Shown piece after piece: positions 1 to 11,639 of a stretch of 64,000 bases of DNA. The stretch is from Siphonodentalium dalli (lineage: Eukaryota > Mollusca > Scaphopoda > Gadilida > Siphonodentaliidae). The translations under genes and the position numbers were made by a program. Location: assembly GCA_032622095.1 (NCBI GenBank), contig CP136069.1:120330126-120394125 (forward strand), read 5' to 3'. Below the pieces are notes generated by a model. That model saw only the letters and a program-made list of their open reading frames with translations. It did not search any database and was not told where the DNA came from. Each line of letters starts with the position of its first letter. Positions within the stretch are counted from its first letter, which is position 1.

Positions 1-540
1 TTCTCAACGTCCAAAAGGTTAGTACATATATAACACTTATTAACACATGCATCTTATATATGAAATTTGACTTTTTAAAGTTACATTATGTTTATCATTC
101 AAAGTTTCAATATGTTCACATTGCATGTTTCTTAATTGCTTTTAGAGCTTGTCGTTTGATTTGATGCCATATATATGTAGCATAATTCCAAATTTCACCT
201 GTATTGATCAATTTAATTCCAATTAATAACTGACATGATGATAGGACGGTCATAAATAAGTTTTTCGCTTGCCATAATTATATACAAAATGACAAAGTAA
301 TTCATATCAATTATAAAATAGCTAGGCATCACGCATAATCCATATGATCTATATACCGAAAGCTATCACAAACTTGAGAAATTGAGAACGTTCTACCTTC
401 TTTAGTAGACATATTATATTTTTTTTATAAAAATAAGTTGGGATTGCGATATACTGAATTTTCGGCTAAGAATTCCGAAGAAAACAATCTTATAGTTATA
501 CACATTGGAGTCATTTGATATGATATAATAAATATGAAAC
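1..540. other. AT-rich intergenic DNA
   Basis: No open frame, RNA gene or clear repeat is visible here. The stretch is AT-rich with short A and T runs. Confidence 0.5.
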
Positions 541-699
541 AATGCGTACCGGTACGTGTTTTCAAGAGTACACATTCACAACACACCTACGCTAATCCAA
601 TCAGAAGGTGAATTGAAAGCGAGGCCGAAGCGAAAAAAATCTTTGGCGAATTTTGTTGAAATTATCTCTCAACAAAACTTATCATTCATTATGGATCTC

Positions 700-1270
700 A
701 TAACACAGTTTATCCACAAAAGCTTCGCATTCCAATGCAATGGTAACTATCGTACAAATTGTCAAATTGCGAAGATATTTAATTACACGCTATTTGCACA
801 AAATAGCATTGATTGCTTTGTTTACTTTGATTTGAAAGTTTCATGAAATTCATCGGCTGTCAATGTCATTCATTCAATCGAATGACCATGACGGACACAA
901 AAGCTTCGCATTCCGATGCAGTGCCAATGGTAACTATTATAGTACGAAGATATTTAATTCCACACTACAATGTATTTGTTTTTGTTTACTTTTGAAAGTT
1001 TGTCGAGCGCAGTCAGTGTCAATCAGTTTTCAAATTCAATCGAAATTCGAATGACAACCAATTTTGGTGAAAAACTTCGCTTTCCGATGCAATGAACATA
1101 CGTTACATAGTGTCAGGATATTTAATTCCACGATATTTGCAAAAAATATTTACATGTACTTTCTGTCCACCGCTGTCATTCAATCAATCGAATGACCATA
1201 AAATTAATAAAATATTCGCATTCCAATGCAATGGCAACTATCGTACATAGTGTGAAGATATTTAATTCCA
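700..1270. repeat. Degenerate tandem satellite, ~145-185 bp unit, about 4 copies
   Basis: A phrase containing TTCGCATTCC(A/G)ATGCA, followed by GAAGATATTTAATTCCA and then TTCAATCGAATGACC, recurs starting near 708, 893, 1068 and 1212. Unit lengths are about 185, 175 and 144 bp. Copies are clearly diverged. Short open frames at 556-846 and 863-1054 fall in it and share the repeated words, so they are not genes. Confidence 0.7.
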
Positions 1271-1369
1271 TACCCCGCTCGACAAAACAAGTGTCCATTG
1301 GCACCGCGGTGTATTTGCTGTTCGGCCGCGGTGTCAGCGTTTGTAACTGCGGTTGAGCACCGCGACCAA

Positions 1370-1637
1370 CAGGTCTGGCAAATGTGAGAATACAGCTACA
1401 ATAGCTGTATTCAGCTAACCTGGCTGTATTCAGCTATATATTATACTCTCAAACCGGCTGTTTTTCGATAATAAACTAGAAGCGCTAATTTGCGCATCAA
1501 AATTAGGCTACCCTATTCTCCGGCCACCCTCAACCAAATCAAAATCGTCGCTTGTGTTCTGACAAAGTGTTGCCTTTTGTCGGCACGGCGATGGTGATTA
1601 TGTGTGAAAACTTACTACGGCGGTCGATGTCGGTCAT
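1370..1637 (-). repeat. Dispersed ~265-bp repeat, inverted copy
   Basis: Minus-strand copy of a repeat also found at 2297-2562, 5173-5438 and 10834-11089. It ends in CAGACCTG and includes an AATACAGCTA-rich stretch and AAACAGCCGGTTTGAGAG. It forms the left arm of the fold-back element. Confidence 0.8.
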
Positions 1638-2296
1638 AACGGTTAATAACTCTCTTATGCAATGCGGAATACCTTGAAAAATACATTAAATACAATATTT
1701 ATCACCGAAGATGGAACATCTTAATCATTCCCGGAAGTATCAATATGATGCTGCTAAAACGCAGTTTGGTTGGTGCGTTAAAACAGGTAAAAAGGGGAAC
1801 ATCTCTAGCCAGAGTTTAACCGAGCGAGTTCCACTCACTGCTTGAGCTGATTCTCTCCAAAAATACGGAAACGCATACTTGTATGTCGAATTGCGAAAAT
1901 ACAAATACCAATGTTAAGTTTAGTAAGTTTTCACACATTATATATTTTCCCGCCAAAACAGATTGAATAGTTCTGACTCGCTAACGACCAGGACTTCATG
2001 TTTGAAATACTTCAGAAATTATATAAGTCGCATTTTCATTTCAGTTGTCCCTATGTTGTGCCATACATTTGCAATATGCCGCACAATATCTGTATATACA
2101 GTTATGAATAGTTACCAGTATCGCTCACAAACCGCTAGTGGTATGTAATTCTAAATGCTTGATATAGGTACACCATTCTAACGCCCCCTACCGGTTTAGC
2201 ATCGGGAAGAAGTAAACGAGTGTTTGGGATGAATTTGATCTTTATTTTATAAGTTAGTTAATGAATGCATTTGCAGAAAATAGTCCCCAGAATATT

Positions 2297-2562
2297 TACT
2301 GACATCGACCACCGTAGTAAGTTTTCACACAAAATCAGAATTGCCGTGTCGACAAAAGGCAACAGTTTGTCAGAACACAAGCGACGATTTTGATTTGGTT
2401 GAGGGTGACCGGAGAATATGGTAGCCTAATTTTGATGCGAAAATTAGCGCTTCTAGTTTATTATCGAAAAACAGCCGGTTTGAGAGTATAATATATAGCT
2501 GAATACAGCTAGGTTAGCTATATACAGCTATTGTAGCTGTATTCTCACATTTGCCAGACCTG
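2297..2562 (+). repeat. Dispersed ~265-bp repeat, right arm of fold-back
   Basis: Plus-strand copy of the repeat ending in CAGACCTG. It pairs with 1370-1637 and is duplicated at 5173-5438. Confidence 0.8.
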
Positions 2563-4078
2563 ACCAAAGGCAGGTACACTTGGCCGAACGGCAAGTACAC
2601 CATGGCCGAAAGGCAACTACAACGCGGCCGATTGGCATGTACACCGTGGTTAGATTTCTGGTTTGTAATCATCTTTTTTCAGTTTAATGAACGTACACTG
2701 CAGCAACTACACCATGGCCGAATGGCAAGTACACTGCGGCCCAACTGTAATTATCCGGTGGAGCCGCAGTGTTGTTGCATTTCGGCCGCGGTGGCAATGC
2801 TAACCGCACCATGGTTAAGTGGACACTTGTTTTGTCCAGCAGGGTATACATGTATTTGCAAAATCGAGTGTCGTGCGCTGTCATATTCAATCAAATCAAT
2901 TTATGACCTGGAGTGTGGATGCCTCAACTTGGCTTCAGGCCCACCGATTAAAGCAGTTTCCACTGGTTAAATTTACAAAAATCAAAGCATGTGCAAGCTG
3001 AATACCGGTATATAAGAAATTGTGATTATTTTCGTCAAATATTAATTTAATGACTAAGTAATGTCTCTAGACCAAGTCTTCTCTGTCGAAAACAACTTGG
3101 GGTATAAAAATTTGTATACGTTACCCTTCTGTAACTAACATTAAAGCCCAGAATCGTGGGCGGGGGTTATCATGCTTAAAATTACTCAATACAAGAATGT
3201 CTTAGATTGGGTTGAACAGACACGTGCCATATGGAGTGCAGCCTTTCCCAAACATCAAACCAACCAATATCCCAAGCTGTTTTGGACCAGGAATACTCTA
3301 CAATGTCAATACTCAATAGTGATTGGCGATTAGGCCATAAAAAAAAGATTGTATGTTTCCGGTAACGGTGCGAAAACATTTAATAGGGTAGGTAGGTAGG
3401 GAAATGTTTATTTTTTATTTTATTTCGATATTTTTTATCCAGCTGCAGAAATATTGAACTAACTCGACCAAAGTGACATAAAATGCCAACCCGTGCTGTG
3501 GGGAAAGTATTACTTGATCAACACTGGAAATATACATTAAGATTGATAAAAAATCAAACTTACTTCATGCTTAAGTATGTTTTTTATTATTCACATACCA
3601 CATTTTCATAAATTTGGCTATACGGCCCCTCAAAAAAGATTACTTGTTTTTCATAGGTTTTTTTTCCCAGTGTAGGGGCGGGAGGGACATTAGTTTTTTG
3701 TTTTGGGATCCGATAAGGTAAGTTATCGGGGAAAACATAATATATAACTACTTTCACAAAACTCATGTTTTATTTCAATCTATTTCGACACAAATCTAGT
3801 TCTCTTCTTTTCAACAGGCAGTCCTCTCCCTCTGCAAGCTGTGCATATTGGGTAGTATCTTTCATCCAATTGTTCCAGGTCGTCTTCTGTTCCACAATGT
3901 ATACATATTCTATCATTACCCGCACTATACCAAGGCAATTCTATCTTGTCTTGGCAACAAACCGGCCAAATAAAGCTTCAACAGCCTAAAATATCTTCGG
4001 TCTGTCTCAATAGAACCATACAAATATGGATATCATTGGAACCGGCTCCTTGACCACATTGTGATAGTTACAGTTATG

Positions 4079-4307
4079 CCCTGTGCCAATGCATTCTCTT
4101 ATATATGCGAGTCGACCATATGTCGCCTCGCATATATAAGAGAATGCATTGGACTAAAAAAAATCATTTTTTAACACTTTTTACCATTTTTTCTTACATT
4201 CTTTAACAATTTTATGATTTGTAATGTGTTAAGCCAATGCATTCTCTTATATATGCGAGGCGACCTATGGTCGACTCGCATATATAAGAGAATCCATTGG
4301 CACAGGG
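4079..4307. mobile_element. Double-hairpin MITE, copy 1
   Basis: 229 bp bounded by CCCTGTGCCAATGC and its complement GCATTGG/CCATTGGCACAGGG. Each half is itself a ~65-bp hairpin built on TTCTCTTATATATGCGAG, with centres reading GTCGACCATATGTCGCC and GGCGACCTATGGTCGAC. A ~95-bp AT-rich spacer ending GTGTTAAG separates the hairpins. No coding capacity. Confidence 0.85.
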
Positions 4308-4599
4308 TTAAAAAACCCGTTCTGTTGGGTAAAGGGTTAATATAGACGGGTGGATAGTCAGTTTGACACTTTTACTTTAACAATTGCATTGTCGTATTGG
4401 TCGGGGAGGGGTTGCGAACTGTCCAAGGCACCACCCCTGAACATTTCATACACATGGATGAGACTGGTATGCTCTGGGAGTGTTGTCCCGTAAAATGGCT
4501 TAAGAACCTTCGGCCCATCGGTGATTTGTATAATCACAAATCACATAGTCTATAACGCGTAACAGACAAATACTTTAATTGCACGGCTTGAAACTATAC

Positions 4600-4960
4600 A
4601 CAGAAACACGTGTTTCCGGGTTGGCGATTATCGCAATACGATAGGGGAACACCGTGTGCGTAACGTAACTATCACAAGTATAACGTACCAGTACTCATAT
4701 AACAACTTATCGCCAAATTCATGCTTCAAACATTTTAAACACGTCATCTTCGGCTTCTTTTATTTTATTTTTATGAAAATGAATAATAAATGGGGTGATA
4801 AATATGTATATAACGACAAATAGAATCAAATTAGCCATTTTCCCGTGAAACTTAGGACAGGCAAGCCAGGTACAAAAATTGGTGAAATATGAATACGAAT
4901 GTCAAAGTGTTCCCCTATCGTATTGCGATCATTGCCAACCGTGTTTCCGATAGGTGTAAG
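4600..4960. repeat. Inverted repeat, GCGATnATCGCAATACGATAGGGGAACAC arms
   Basis: The segment near 4610-4652 is the near reverse complement of 4908-4952, with about 260 bp between. The arms share ATCGCAATACGATAGGGG. It is repeated in the second duplication copy near 7460-7810. It has the look of a short non-autonomous element. Confidence 0.7.
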
Positions 4961-5011
4961 CGTTTCCAGTAGGTGTGATCGATCGGCGTACCGTGTACCG
5001 ATGTTTATACA

Positions 5012-7865
5012 TAGTGGTATGTAATTCTAAATGCTTGATATAGGTACACCATTCTAACGCCCCCTACCGGTTTAGCATCGGGAAGAAGTAAACGAGTGTT
5101 TGGGATGAATTTGATCTTTATTTTATAAGTTAGTTAATGAATGCATTTGCAGAAAATAGTCCCCAGAATATTTACTGACATCGACCACCGTAGTAAGTTT
5201 TCACACAAAATCAGAATTGCCGTGTCGACAAAAGGCAACAGTTTGTCAGAACACAAGCGACGATTTTGATTTGGTTGAGGGTGACCGGAGAATATGGTAG
5301 CCTAATTTTGATGCGAAAATTAGCGCTTCTAGTTTATTATCGAAAAACAGCCGGTTTGAGAGTATAATATATAGCTGAATACAGCTAGGTTAGCTATATA
5401 CAGCTATTGTAGCTGTATTCTCACATTTGCCAGACCTGACCAAAGGCAGGTACACCATGGCCGAAAGGCAACTACAACGCGGCCGATTGGCATGTACACC
5501 GTGGTTAGATTTCTGGTTTGTAATCAGCTTTTTTCAGTTTAATGAACGTACACTGCAGCAACTACACCATGGCCGAATGGCAAGTACACTGCGGCCCAAC
5601 TGTAATTATCCGGTGGAGCCGCAGTGTTGTTGCATTTCGGCCGCGGTGGCAATGCTAACCGCACCATGGTTAAGTGGACACTTGTTTTGTCCAGCAGGGT
5701 ATACATGTATTTGCAAAATCGAGTGTCGTGCGCTGTCATATTCAATCAAATCAATTTATGACCTGGAGTGTGGATGCCTCAACTTGGCTTCAGGCCCACC
5801 GATTAAAGCAGTTTCCACTGGTTAAATTTACAAAAATCAAAGCATGTGCAAGCTGAATACCGGTATATAAGAAATTGTGATTATTTTCGTCAAATATTAA
5901 TTTAATGACTAAGTAATGTCTCTAGACCAAGTCTTCTCTGTCGAAAACAACTTGGGGTATAAAAATTTGTATACGTTACCCTTCTGTAACTAACATTAAA
6001 GCCCAGAATCGTGGGCGGGGGTTATCTTGCTTAAAATTACTCAATACAAGAATGTCTTAGATTGGGTTGAACAGACACGTGCCATATGGAGTGCAGCCTT
6101 TCCCAAACATCAAACCAACCAATATCCCAAGCTGTTTTGGACCAGGAATACTCTACAATGTCAATACTCAATAGTGATTGGCGATTAGGCCATAAAAAAA
6201 AGATTGTATGTTTCCGGTAACGGTGCGAAAACATTTAATAGGGTAGGTAGGTAGGGAAATGTTTATTTTTTATTTTATTTCGATATTTTTTATCCAGCTG
6301 CAGAAATATTGAACTAACTCGACCAAAGTGACATAAAATGCCAACCCGTGCTGTGGGGAAAGTATTACTTGATCAACACTGGAAATATACATTAAGATTG
6401 ATAAAAAATCAAACTTACTTCATGCTTAAGTATGTTTTTTATTATTCACATACCACATTTTCATAAATTTGGCTATACGGCCCCTCAAAAAAGATTACTT
6501 GTTTATCATAGGTTTTTTTTCCCAGTGTAGGGGCGGGAGGGACATTAGTTTTTTGTTTTGGGATCCGATAAGGTAAGTTATCGGGGAAAACATAATATAT
6601 AACTACTTTCACAAAACTCATGTTTTATTTCAATCTATTTCGACACAAATCTAGTTCTCTTCTTTTCAACAGGCAGTCCTCTCCCTCTGCAAGCTGTGCA
6701 TATTGGGTAGTATCTTTCATCCAATTGTTCCAGGTCGTCTTCTGTTCCACAATGTATACATATTCTATCATTACCCGCACTATACCAAGGCAATTCTATC
6801 TTGTCTTGGCAACAAACCGGCCAAATAAAGCTTCAACAGCCTAAAATATCTTCGGTCTGTCTCAATAGAACCATACAAATATGGATATCATTGGAACCGG
6901 CTCCTTGACCACATTGTGATAGTTACAGTTATGCCCTGTGCCAATGCATTCTCTTATATATGCGAGTCGACCATATGTCGCCTCGCATATATAAGAGAAT
7001 GCATTGGACTAAAAAAAATCATTTTTTAACACTTTTTACCATTTTTTCTTACATTCTTTAACAATTTTATGATTTGTAATGTGTTAAGCCAATGCATTCT
7101 CTTATATATGCGAGGCGACCTATGGTCGACTCGCATATATAAGAGAATCCATTGGCACAGGGTTAAAAAACCCGTTCTGTTGGGTAAAGGGTTAATATAG
7201 ACGGGTGGATAGTCAGTTTGACACTTTTACTTTAACAATTGCATTGTCGTATTGGTCGGGGAGGGGTTGCGAACTGTCCAAGGCACCACCCCTGAACATT
7301 TCATACACATGGATGAGACTGGTATGCTCTGGGAGTGTTGTCCCGTAAAATGGCTTAAGAACCTTCGGCCCATCGGTGATTTGTATAATCACAAATCACA
7401 TAGTCTATAACGCGTAACAGACAAATACTTTAATTGCACGGCTTGAAACTATACACAGAAACACGTGTTTCCGGGTTGGCGATTATCGCAATACGATAGG
7501 GGAACACCGTGTGCGTAACGTAACTATCACAAGTATAACGTACCAGTACTCATATAACAACTTATCGCCAAATTCATGCTTCAAACATTTTAAACACGTC
7601 ATCTTCGGCTTCTTTTATTTTATTTTTATGAAAATGAATAATAAATGGGGTGATAAATATGTATATAACGACAAATAGAATCAAATTAGCCATTTTCCCG
7701 TGAAACTTAGGACAGGCAAGCCAGGTACAAAAATTGGTGAAATATGAATACGAATGTCAAAGTGTTCCCCTATCGTATTGCGATCATTGCCAACCGTGTT
7801 TCCGATAGGTGTAAGCGTTTCCAGTAGGTGTGATCGATCGGCGTACCGTGTACCGATGTTTATAC
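5012..7865 (+). repeat. Tandem duplication, copy 2 (~2,854 bp)
   Basis: Direct repeat of 2136-5010, separated from it by a single base. It lacks one 21-bp minisatellite unit. Beyond 7865 the sequence continues into the right part of an inverted-repeat element that copy 1 lacks, so the right break point of the duplication lies inside that element. Confidence 0.92.
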
Positions 7866-8041
7866 TTTGCGTAATGTGACTTCCTGGATATAGTGTAGTC
7901 GTTCTTTGACCGATATTGAGCTCCGCGTAAAGCATATATTGGTGTCCTGGAGATAATATAAAAAACAAAAAATAATACGCACGGGAGGAATTTTAGGGGC
8001 GGGCGCCTATGATAAACAAGTAATCATTTTTGAGGGGCCTA
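6478..8041. mobile_element. Possible non-autonomous DNA element with ~34-bp terminal inverted repeats
   Basis: GGCCCCTCAAAAAAGATTAC and the following CTTGTTTATCATAGG near 6479-6513 are the near-exact reverse complement of CCTATGATAAACAAGTAATC and TTTTTGAGGGGCC near 8008-8039. About 1.5 kb lies between, including a double-hairpin MITE. No transposase is seen. Duplication copy 1 has only the left end (3625-3660), and it has diverged at one base of the TIR. Confidence 0.55.
6934..7162. mobile_element. Double-hairpin MITE, copy 2
   Basis: Copy carried within the tandem duplication, effectively identical to 4079-4307. It was present before the duplication. Confidence 0.85.
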
Positions 8042-9798
8042 AACTTAATTGGTACGAAATTGATGTCACTAACTTTTTATCAGAATTTTACCAATAATAC
8101 GGCCATTATATCGTACTTGTATTGTGACGACTACATCCCATTGTCTGGGGGTAGCCAGTACGCCCACCGAGCATGCCTGGTTTTTGGAAACAGTAGCTAT
8201 ACCACTAACATATGTGGTGATAACCTCTATACATGTATATATACAGATACACACCCACCATGTCTGTTCATAGCGTTCCATAAGTCCCAAACAAGACATA
8301 AAGCAGGCAGGAGTTCCACTCTCAGGAAATTAAAATTGCAAAATGTATGCCCATCAATCCACAACCCATAACACACCTGGGGCTTTTGAGACAGCTGTCA
8401 CTTCGTGGTCAATTTTCACAATGATTTATGTTAGAAACCATGTGTTTTGCACACTAAAGATCATCAATATTTATGAGCATTAGTGGTAAAAACATTAAAA
8501 AAAAATATATCAATAAAAAGTTTAGGGTCGGCGGGTTATTTTTTCTTTGGCCTAAAACAAGATAAACGATTGATACATGCAAAAATATTAGTTCTCAGGT
8601 TAAAACGACAAATCCTAACCGGAGATATCGCTAGACCGTGTGGTGGGAATACTGTATCATTTGTGCAGACAAAATTGAATTTGGGCTACCGGTTATTTTG
8701 TTAATCCATCTACATGTATAGGTACCAGTATATGGTACAATGCACTATTGTTTCTGTCGGAAAATGATCAATTTAAAATTTAAATGGGAATGTATAATTT
8801 GACATGGTTACCTCAACTTACCTGTACATGTACTGGTATGACACAAATTTCTGATTTTCATAAGTACGGCATTCAAGATTAGATTTACAAATACATCTAC
8901 CGGTACATGTATTAGTATATTGGTGATAAGGGTTGTCTTTTGGAACTTCTGTCTGTGTATGCCTGTGTGTGTTATAGACTCAAAAACTTATTGACCGATC
9001 CGACCAATGGTATGTCTCATGTACATCCTACTTTGATATGGGTGTGTCCAATAACTCCAATTTCATGTGTAACTGTGGCTTTGACCGTGATCTCCCTCAC
9101 ATGGCAAGTTTATGGACCTCAACAGATCTGTCTCAAATTTTTTATACATGCCTACTTGGATCGATCGCAGGAACAATTTTACGTGCGACAGTGTCCTTGA
9201 CCTTAACCTCGCTCGTATAGGCATGTTTGTGTAAAATAAGTCACTACAGGTAAATAGCCCGGACAAAGTCCCGCACATCAGCTGTTAGATATAAATAAAT
9301 CAAAGCCTATTATTTATGGAAATAAATTGTTATCGGTGTGATGTAGCATAATTTTCATATTGCAGCACTTCTTGCAACCCAATCCTACCGGTAGGACGGT
9401 AACGATTTGGTCACGATATAATATGAATCTCGATATATTATCAATGATGTGATTGTACATTCATCAAGTTACATGTACCAGTACTTCTAAAAAGATGCAT
9501 ACAAATTAAGTAACCCAATGATAATTTACATGTACAATGTATAACGCACATGTACCGGTACCTTATTTCCAACAATATTATTTTTCAGTTATTTCCTATG
9601 CTCTGCTGATATCTACCGCTACCATTACATTTAGATCTGCTAACTGGCATCCTCATACAAGGTGAGTAATTATTCTAATAGTCAAGTTGAAATTTAAGTT
9701 TATATCACTACATGTATAAAGGGCTGAGGTCAAAACATATTCCAGTTTACCACTCCGTCGGCATCCCTCCCACACTCCTGTGTATTATGCTAATATTT
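8042..9798. other. AT-rich intergenic DNA with short words TACATGTA and TACCGGTA
   Basis: No convincing gene. A dispersed phrase with CAATAAAAAGTTTAGGGTCG starts near 8508 and recurs near 19865. A possible 73-bp exon lies at 9588-9660, bounded by TTTTTCAG and GTGAGTAA, open in one frame. It could be a leader exon of the gene at 17.3 kb, but nothing links them. Confidence 0.35.
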
Positions 9799-10460
9799 AA
9801 AGTGATGCGAAACACTTCGGTAGGGTGATCAAATATAAATTTAGAATAATCTTGTTCAAAGTAGTTATTATTACAATTATTATCCAAATTGACAACACGC
9901 ACCTTCGTTCTTATATATTAATTAAATGTAGTGATTATTGATTGAGAAATCGGTTTGGTTAGTTTACCGACGACAGATGTGTCCCGATTCGAGTAGTAAA
10001 TATTTACACTTGAGAGTGTAGTTCAGGTCATGTTTTCTATGGAGTGGTACAGTCGATTTGCTTCAGATTTTCGGCAGTGTTACATGTAGTTGAATGGTTC
10101 ACTCCTCCAGTTGGCATAGCTAAACAAGTCCATAATATGTTTTTAAAGTGATGTGAAGCACTCCGGTAGGGTGATCAAATAGAAATGGAGAATAATCTTG
10201 TTCAAAGTAGTTATTTTTACAAATATTATATCTAAATTGACAACCCACACCGTTATTTTTATATATTAATTAAATGCAATGACTGTCGATGTCGAAATCG
10301 TTATTGTTAGTTTATCGCTGATAAAAGCGTCCCGATTCGAGTAGTAAATATTAACAATTTATTGTAATTCAGACGATGTTTTCTATGGAGTGGTACAGTC
10401 AATTTGCTTGAGATTTTCTGTGATGTTAGTAGAATACTACATTCCTCCAGTTGGCATAGC
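9799..10460 (+). repeat. Diverged tandem dimer, ~320-345 bp unit
   Basis: Unit 1 (9799-10144) and unit 2 (10145-10460) both start AAAGTGATGnGAAnCACT, share TTTTCTATGGAGTGGTACAG and end CTCCAGTTGGCATAGC. A third, inverted copy lies at 11291-11610, so the region 9.8-11.6 kb may be one composite non-autonomous element. Confidence 0.75.
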
Positions 10461-10784
10461 ACCTGAATAATAACTGATCAGTTGCACGCACCCGAACAAG
10501 TACATAATATGCCAAAAGATAGGAAATTCGGTGGTTGAGGCTAGGGCCATTAAAATAAAATACCGGTATTTGTTCTCAGGCAATTACCGTAGATCTCAAT
10601 TTGGAGATGAGGAACAGAGGCTATTTATCTGAAAAGCATACTCTGATGAATATTTAACAGTTCATTTTTGTTGTTCAAATCCAATATTTCTAACAGGTAT
10701 TATTTATAAAAAAATTTGAATTGGCTTTTTAAATGATCGATGTAGTTCGGGTAGTCCAGGAGATATTGGTTGACCTCTGCACCC

Positions 10785-10808
10785 ACCCCCCCCCCCCCCC
10801 CCCCCCCC
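10785..10808. repeat. Poly-C tract
   Basis: About 22 consecutive C residues, directly left of a dispersed repeat copy. Length is likely unreliable in any assembly. Confidence 0.9.
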
Positions 10809-10833
10809 AGGACTTAACTTCACCCACTAATTT

Positions 10834-11089
10834 TTACTGACATCTACCGCCGTAGTACGTTTTCACAAAAAATCAGAATTGCTGTGTCGACAAAAGGCAA
10901 CAAGTAACGGTTTTGGTTTGGTTGAGGTTGGCCGGAGAATATGGTAGCCTAATTGTTATGTGAAAATTAGCGCTGCTAGTTTATTATCGAAAAACAGCCG
11001 GTTTGAGAGTATAATATATAGCTGAATACAGCTACATGTAGGTTAGCTGAATACAGCTATTGTAGCTATTCTCACATTTGCCAGACCTG
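10834..11089 (+). repeat. Dispersed ~265-bp repeat, diverged copy
   Basis: Same family as 2297-2562, with several substitutions and a missing segment near the word CAGAACACAAGCG. It sits between the inverted arms of the 9.8-11.6 kb composite. Confidence 0.8.
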
Positions 11090-11290
11090 ATGAAATTGAT
11101 GAATCTCTACTCTGTCGACGTTTGTAGAGATCATATTCCACCAGTATAAAACCCGTGAACTGTTTTAAGTTTGATAGGGATTCTTATAAAGTTGAAACAT
11201 AACATGGGGAATGTATTTCTTTGTTAATACCGGTACCTGTTGCTTAAAGACATATTATGCAGTTGTTGCGCTAAACTATTATTATTAACC

Positions 11291-11610
11291 AGTATGTCAA
11301 CTTGACGAGTGTAGCATTCTACTACATCTCTGAAAAAATCCAGCATATCGACCATACCACTCCATAGAAAACATCATCTGCAATACGCTGAATTGTAAAT
11401 ATTTACTTCTCGATTCTGGACACAACTATCAGCGACAAAGAAACAAACGATTTTGACATCAAGAGTCACTGAATTTAATGTATACGGTATATAATAATGA
11501 CAGTGTGTGTGGGCAGTTTGGATTAAAGATTTGTAAAAAATAACTACTTGGAGTAAAATTATTTTCCATTTCTATTGGATCACCCTACCAGAGTGTTTAA
11601 CATCACTTTA
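11291..11610 (-). repeat. Inverted copy of the 9.8-kb dimer unit
   Basis: Reverse complement of the 9799/10145 units: CTGTACCACTCCATAGAAAAC-like sequence near 11350 and CACCCTACCnGAGTG near its right end, finishing CATCACTTTA. Confidence 0.75.
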
Positions 11611-11639
11611 ATGGTTTATTCACTAGTTCCCGGATAGAG

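Larger units (their letters stand above)
1270..2860. mobile_element. Fold-back element with long inverted arms
   Basis: The block at 1370-1637 is the near reverse complement of 2297-2562. The pairing continues outward: the GACAAAACAAGTGTCCA words near 1280 match TGGACACTTGTTTTGTCC near 2820. Between the arms lie about 650 bp of unrelated DNA. The arms carry minisatellite-like GGCCGAACGGCAAGTACAC phrases. No transposase frame is present, so this looks like a non-autonomous fold-back element. Its outer limits are approximate. Confidence 0.65.
2136..5010 (+). repeat. Tandem duplication, copy 1 (~2,875 bp)
   Basis: This block repeats almost base for base at 5012-7865. The copies differ by a 21-bp insertion near 2577-2600, present only here, and a few substitutions (for example GTTTTTCATAGG here, GTTTATCATAGG in copy 2). 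Short open frames inside both copies (such as 2551-2970 and 5427-5825) are the same non-conserved sequence read twice. High identity points to recent duplication or an assembly duplication. Confidence 0.92.

Noticed and set aside
2551-6844. Paired identical small frames (for example 2551-2970/5427-5825, 3182-3379/6037-6234, 3765-3989/6620-6844)
   Set aside because: They recur only because the region is tandemly duplicated. They overlap on both strands and show no domain or composition typical of proteins.
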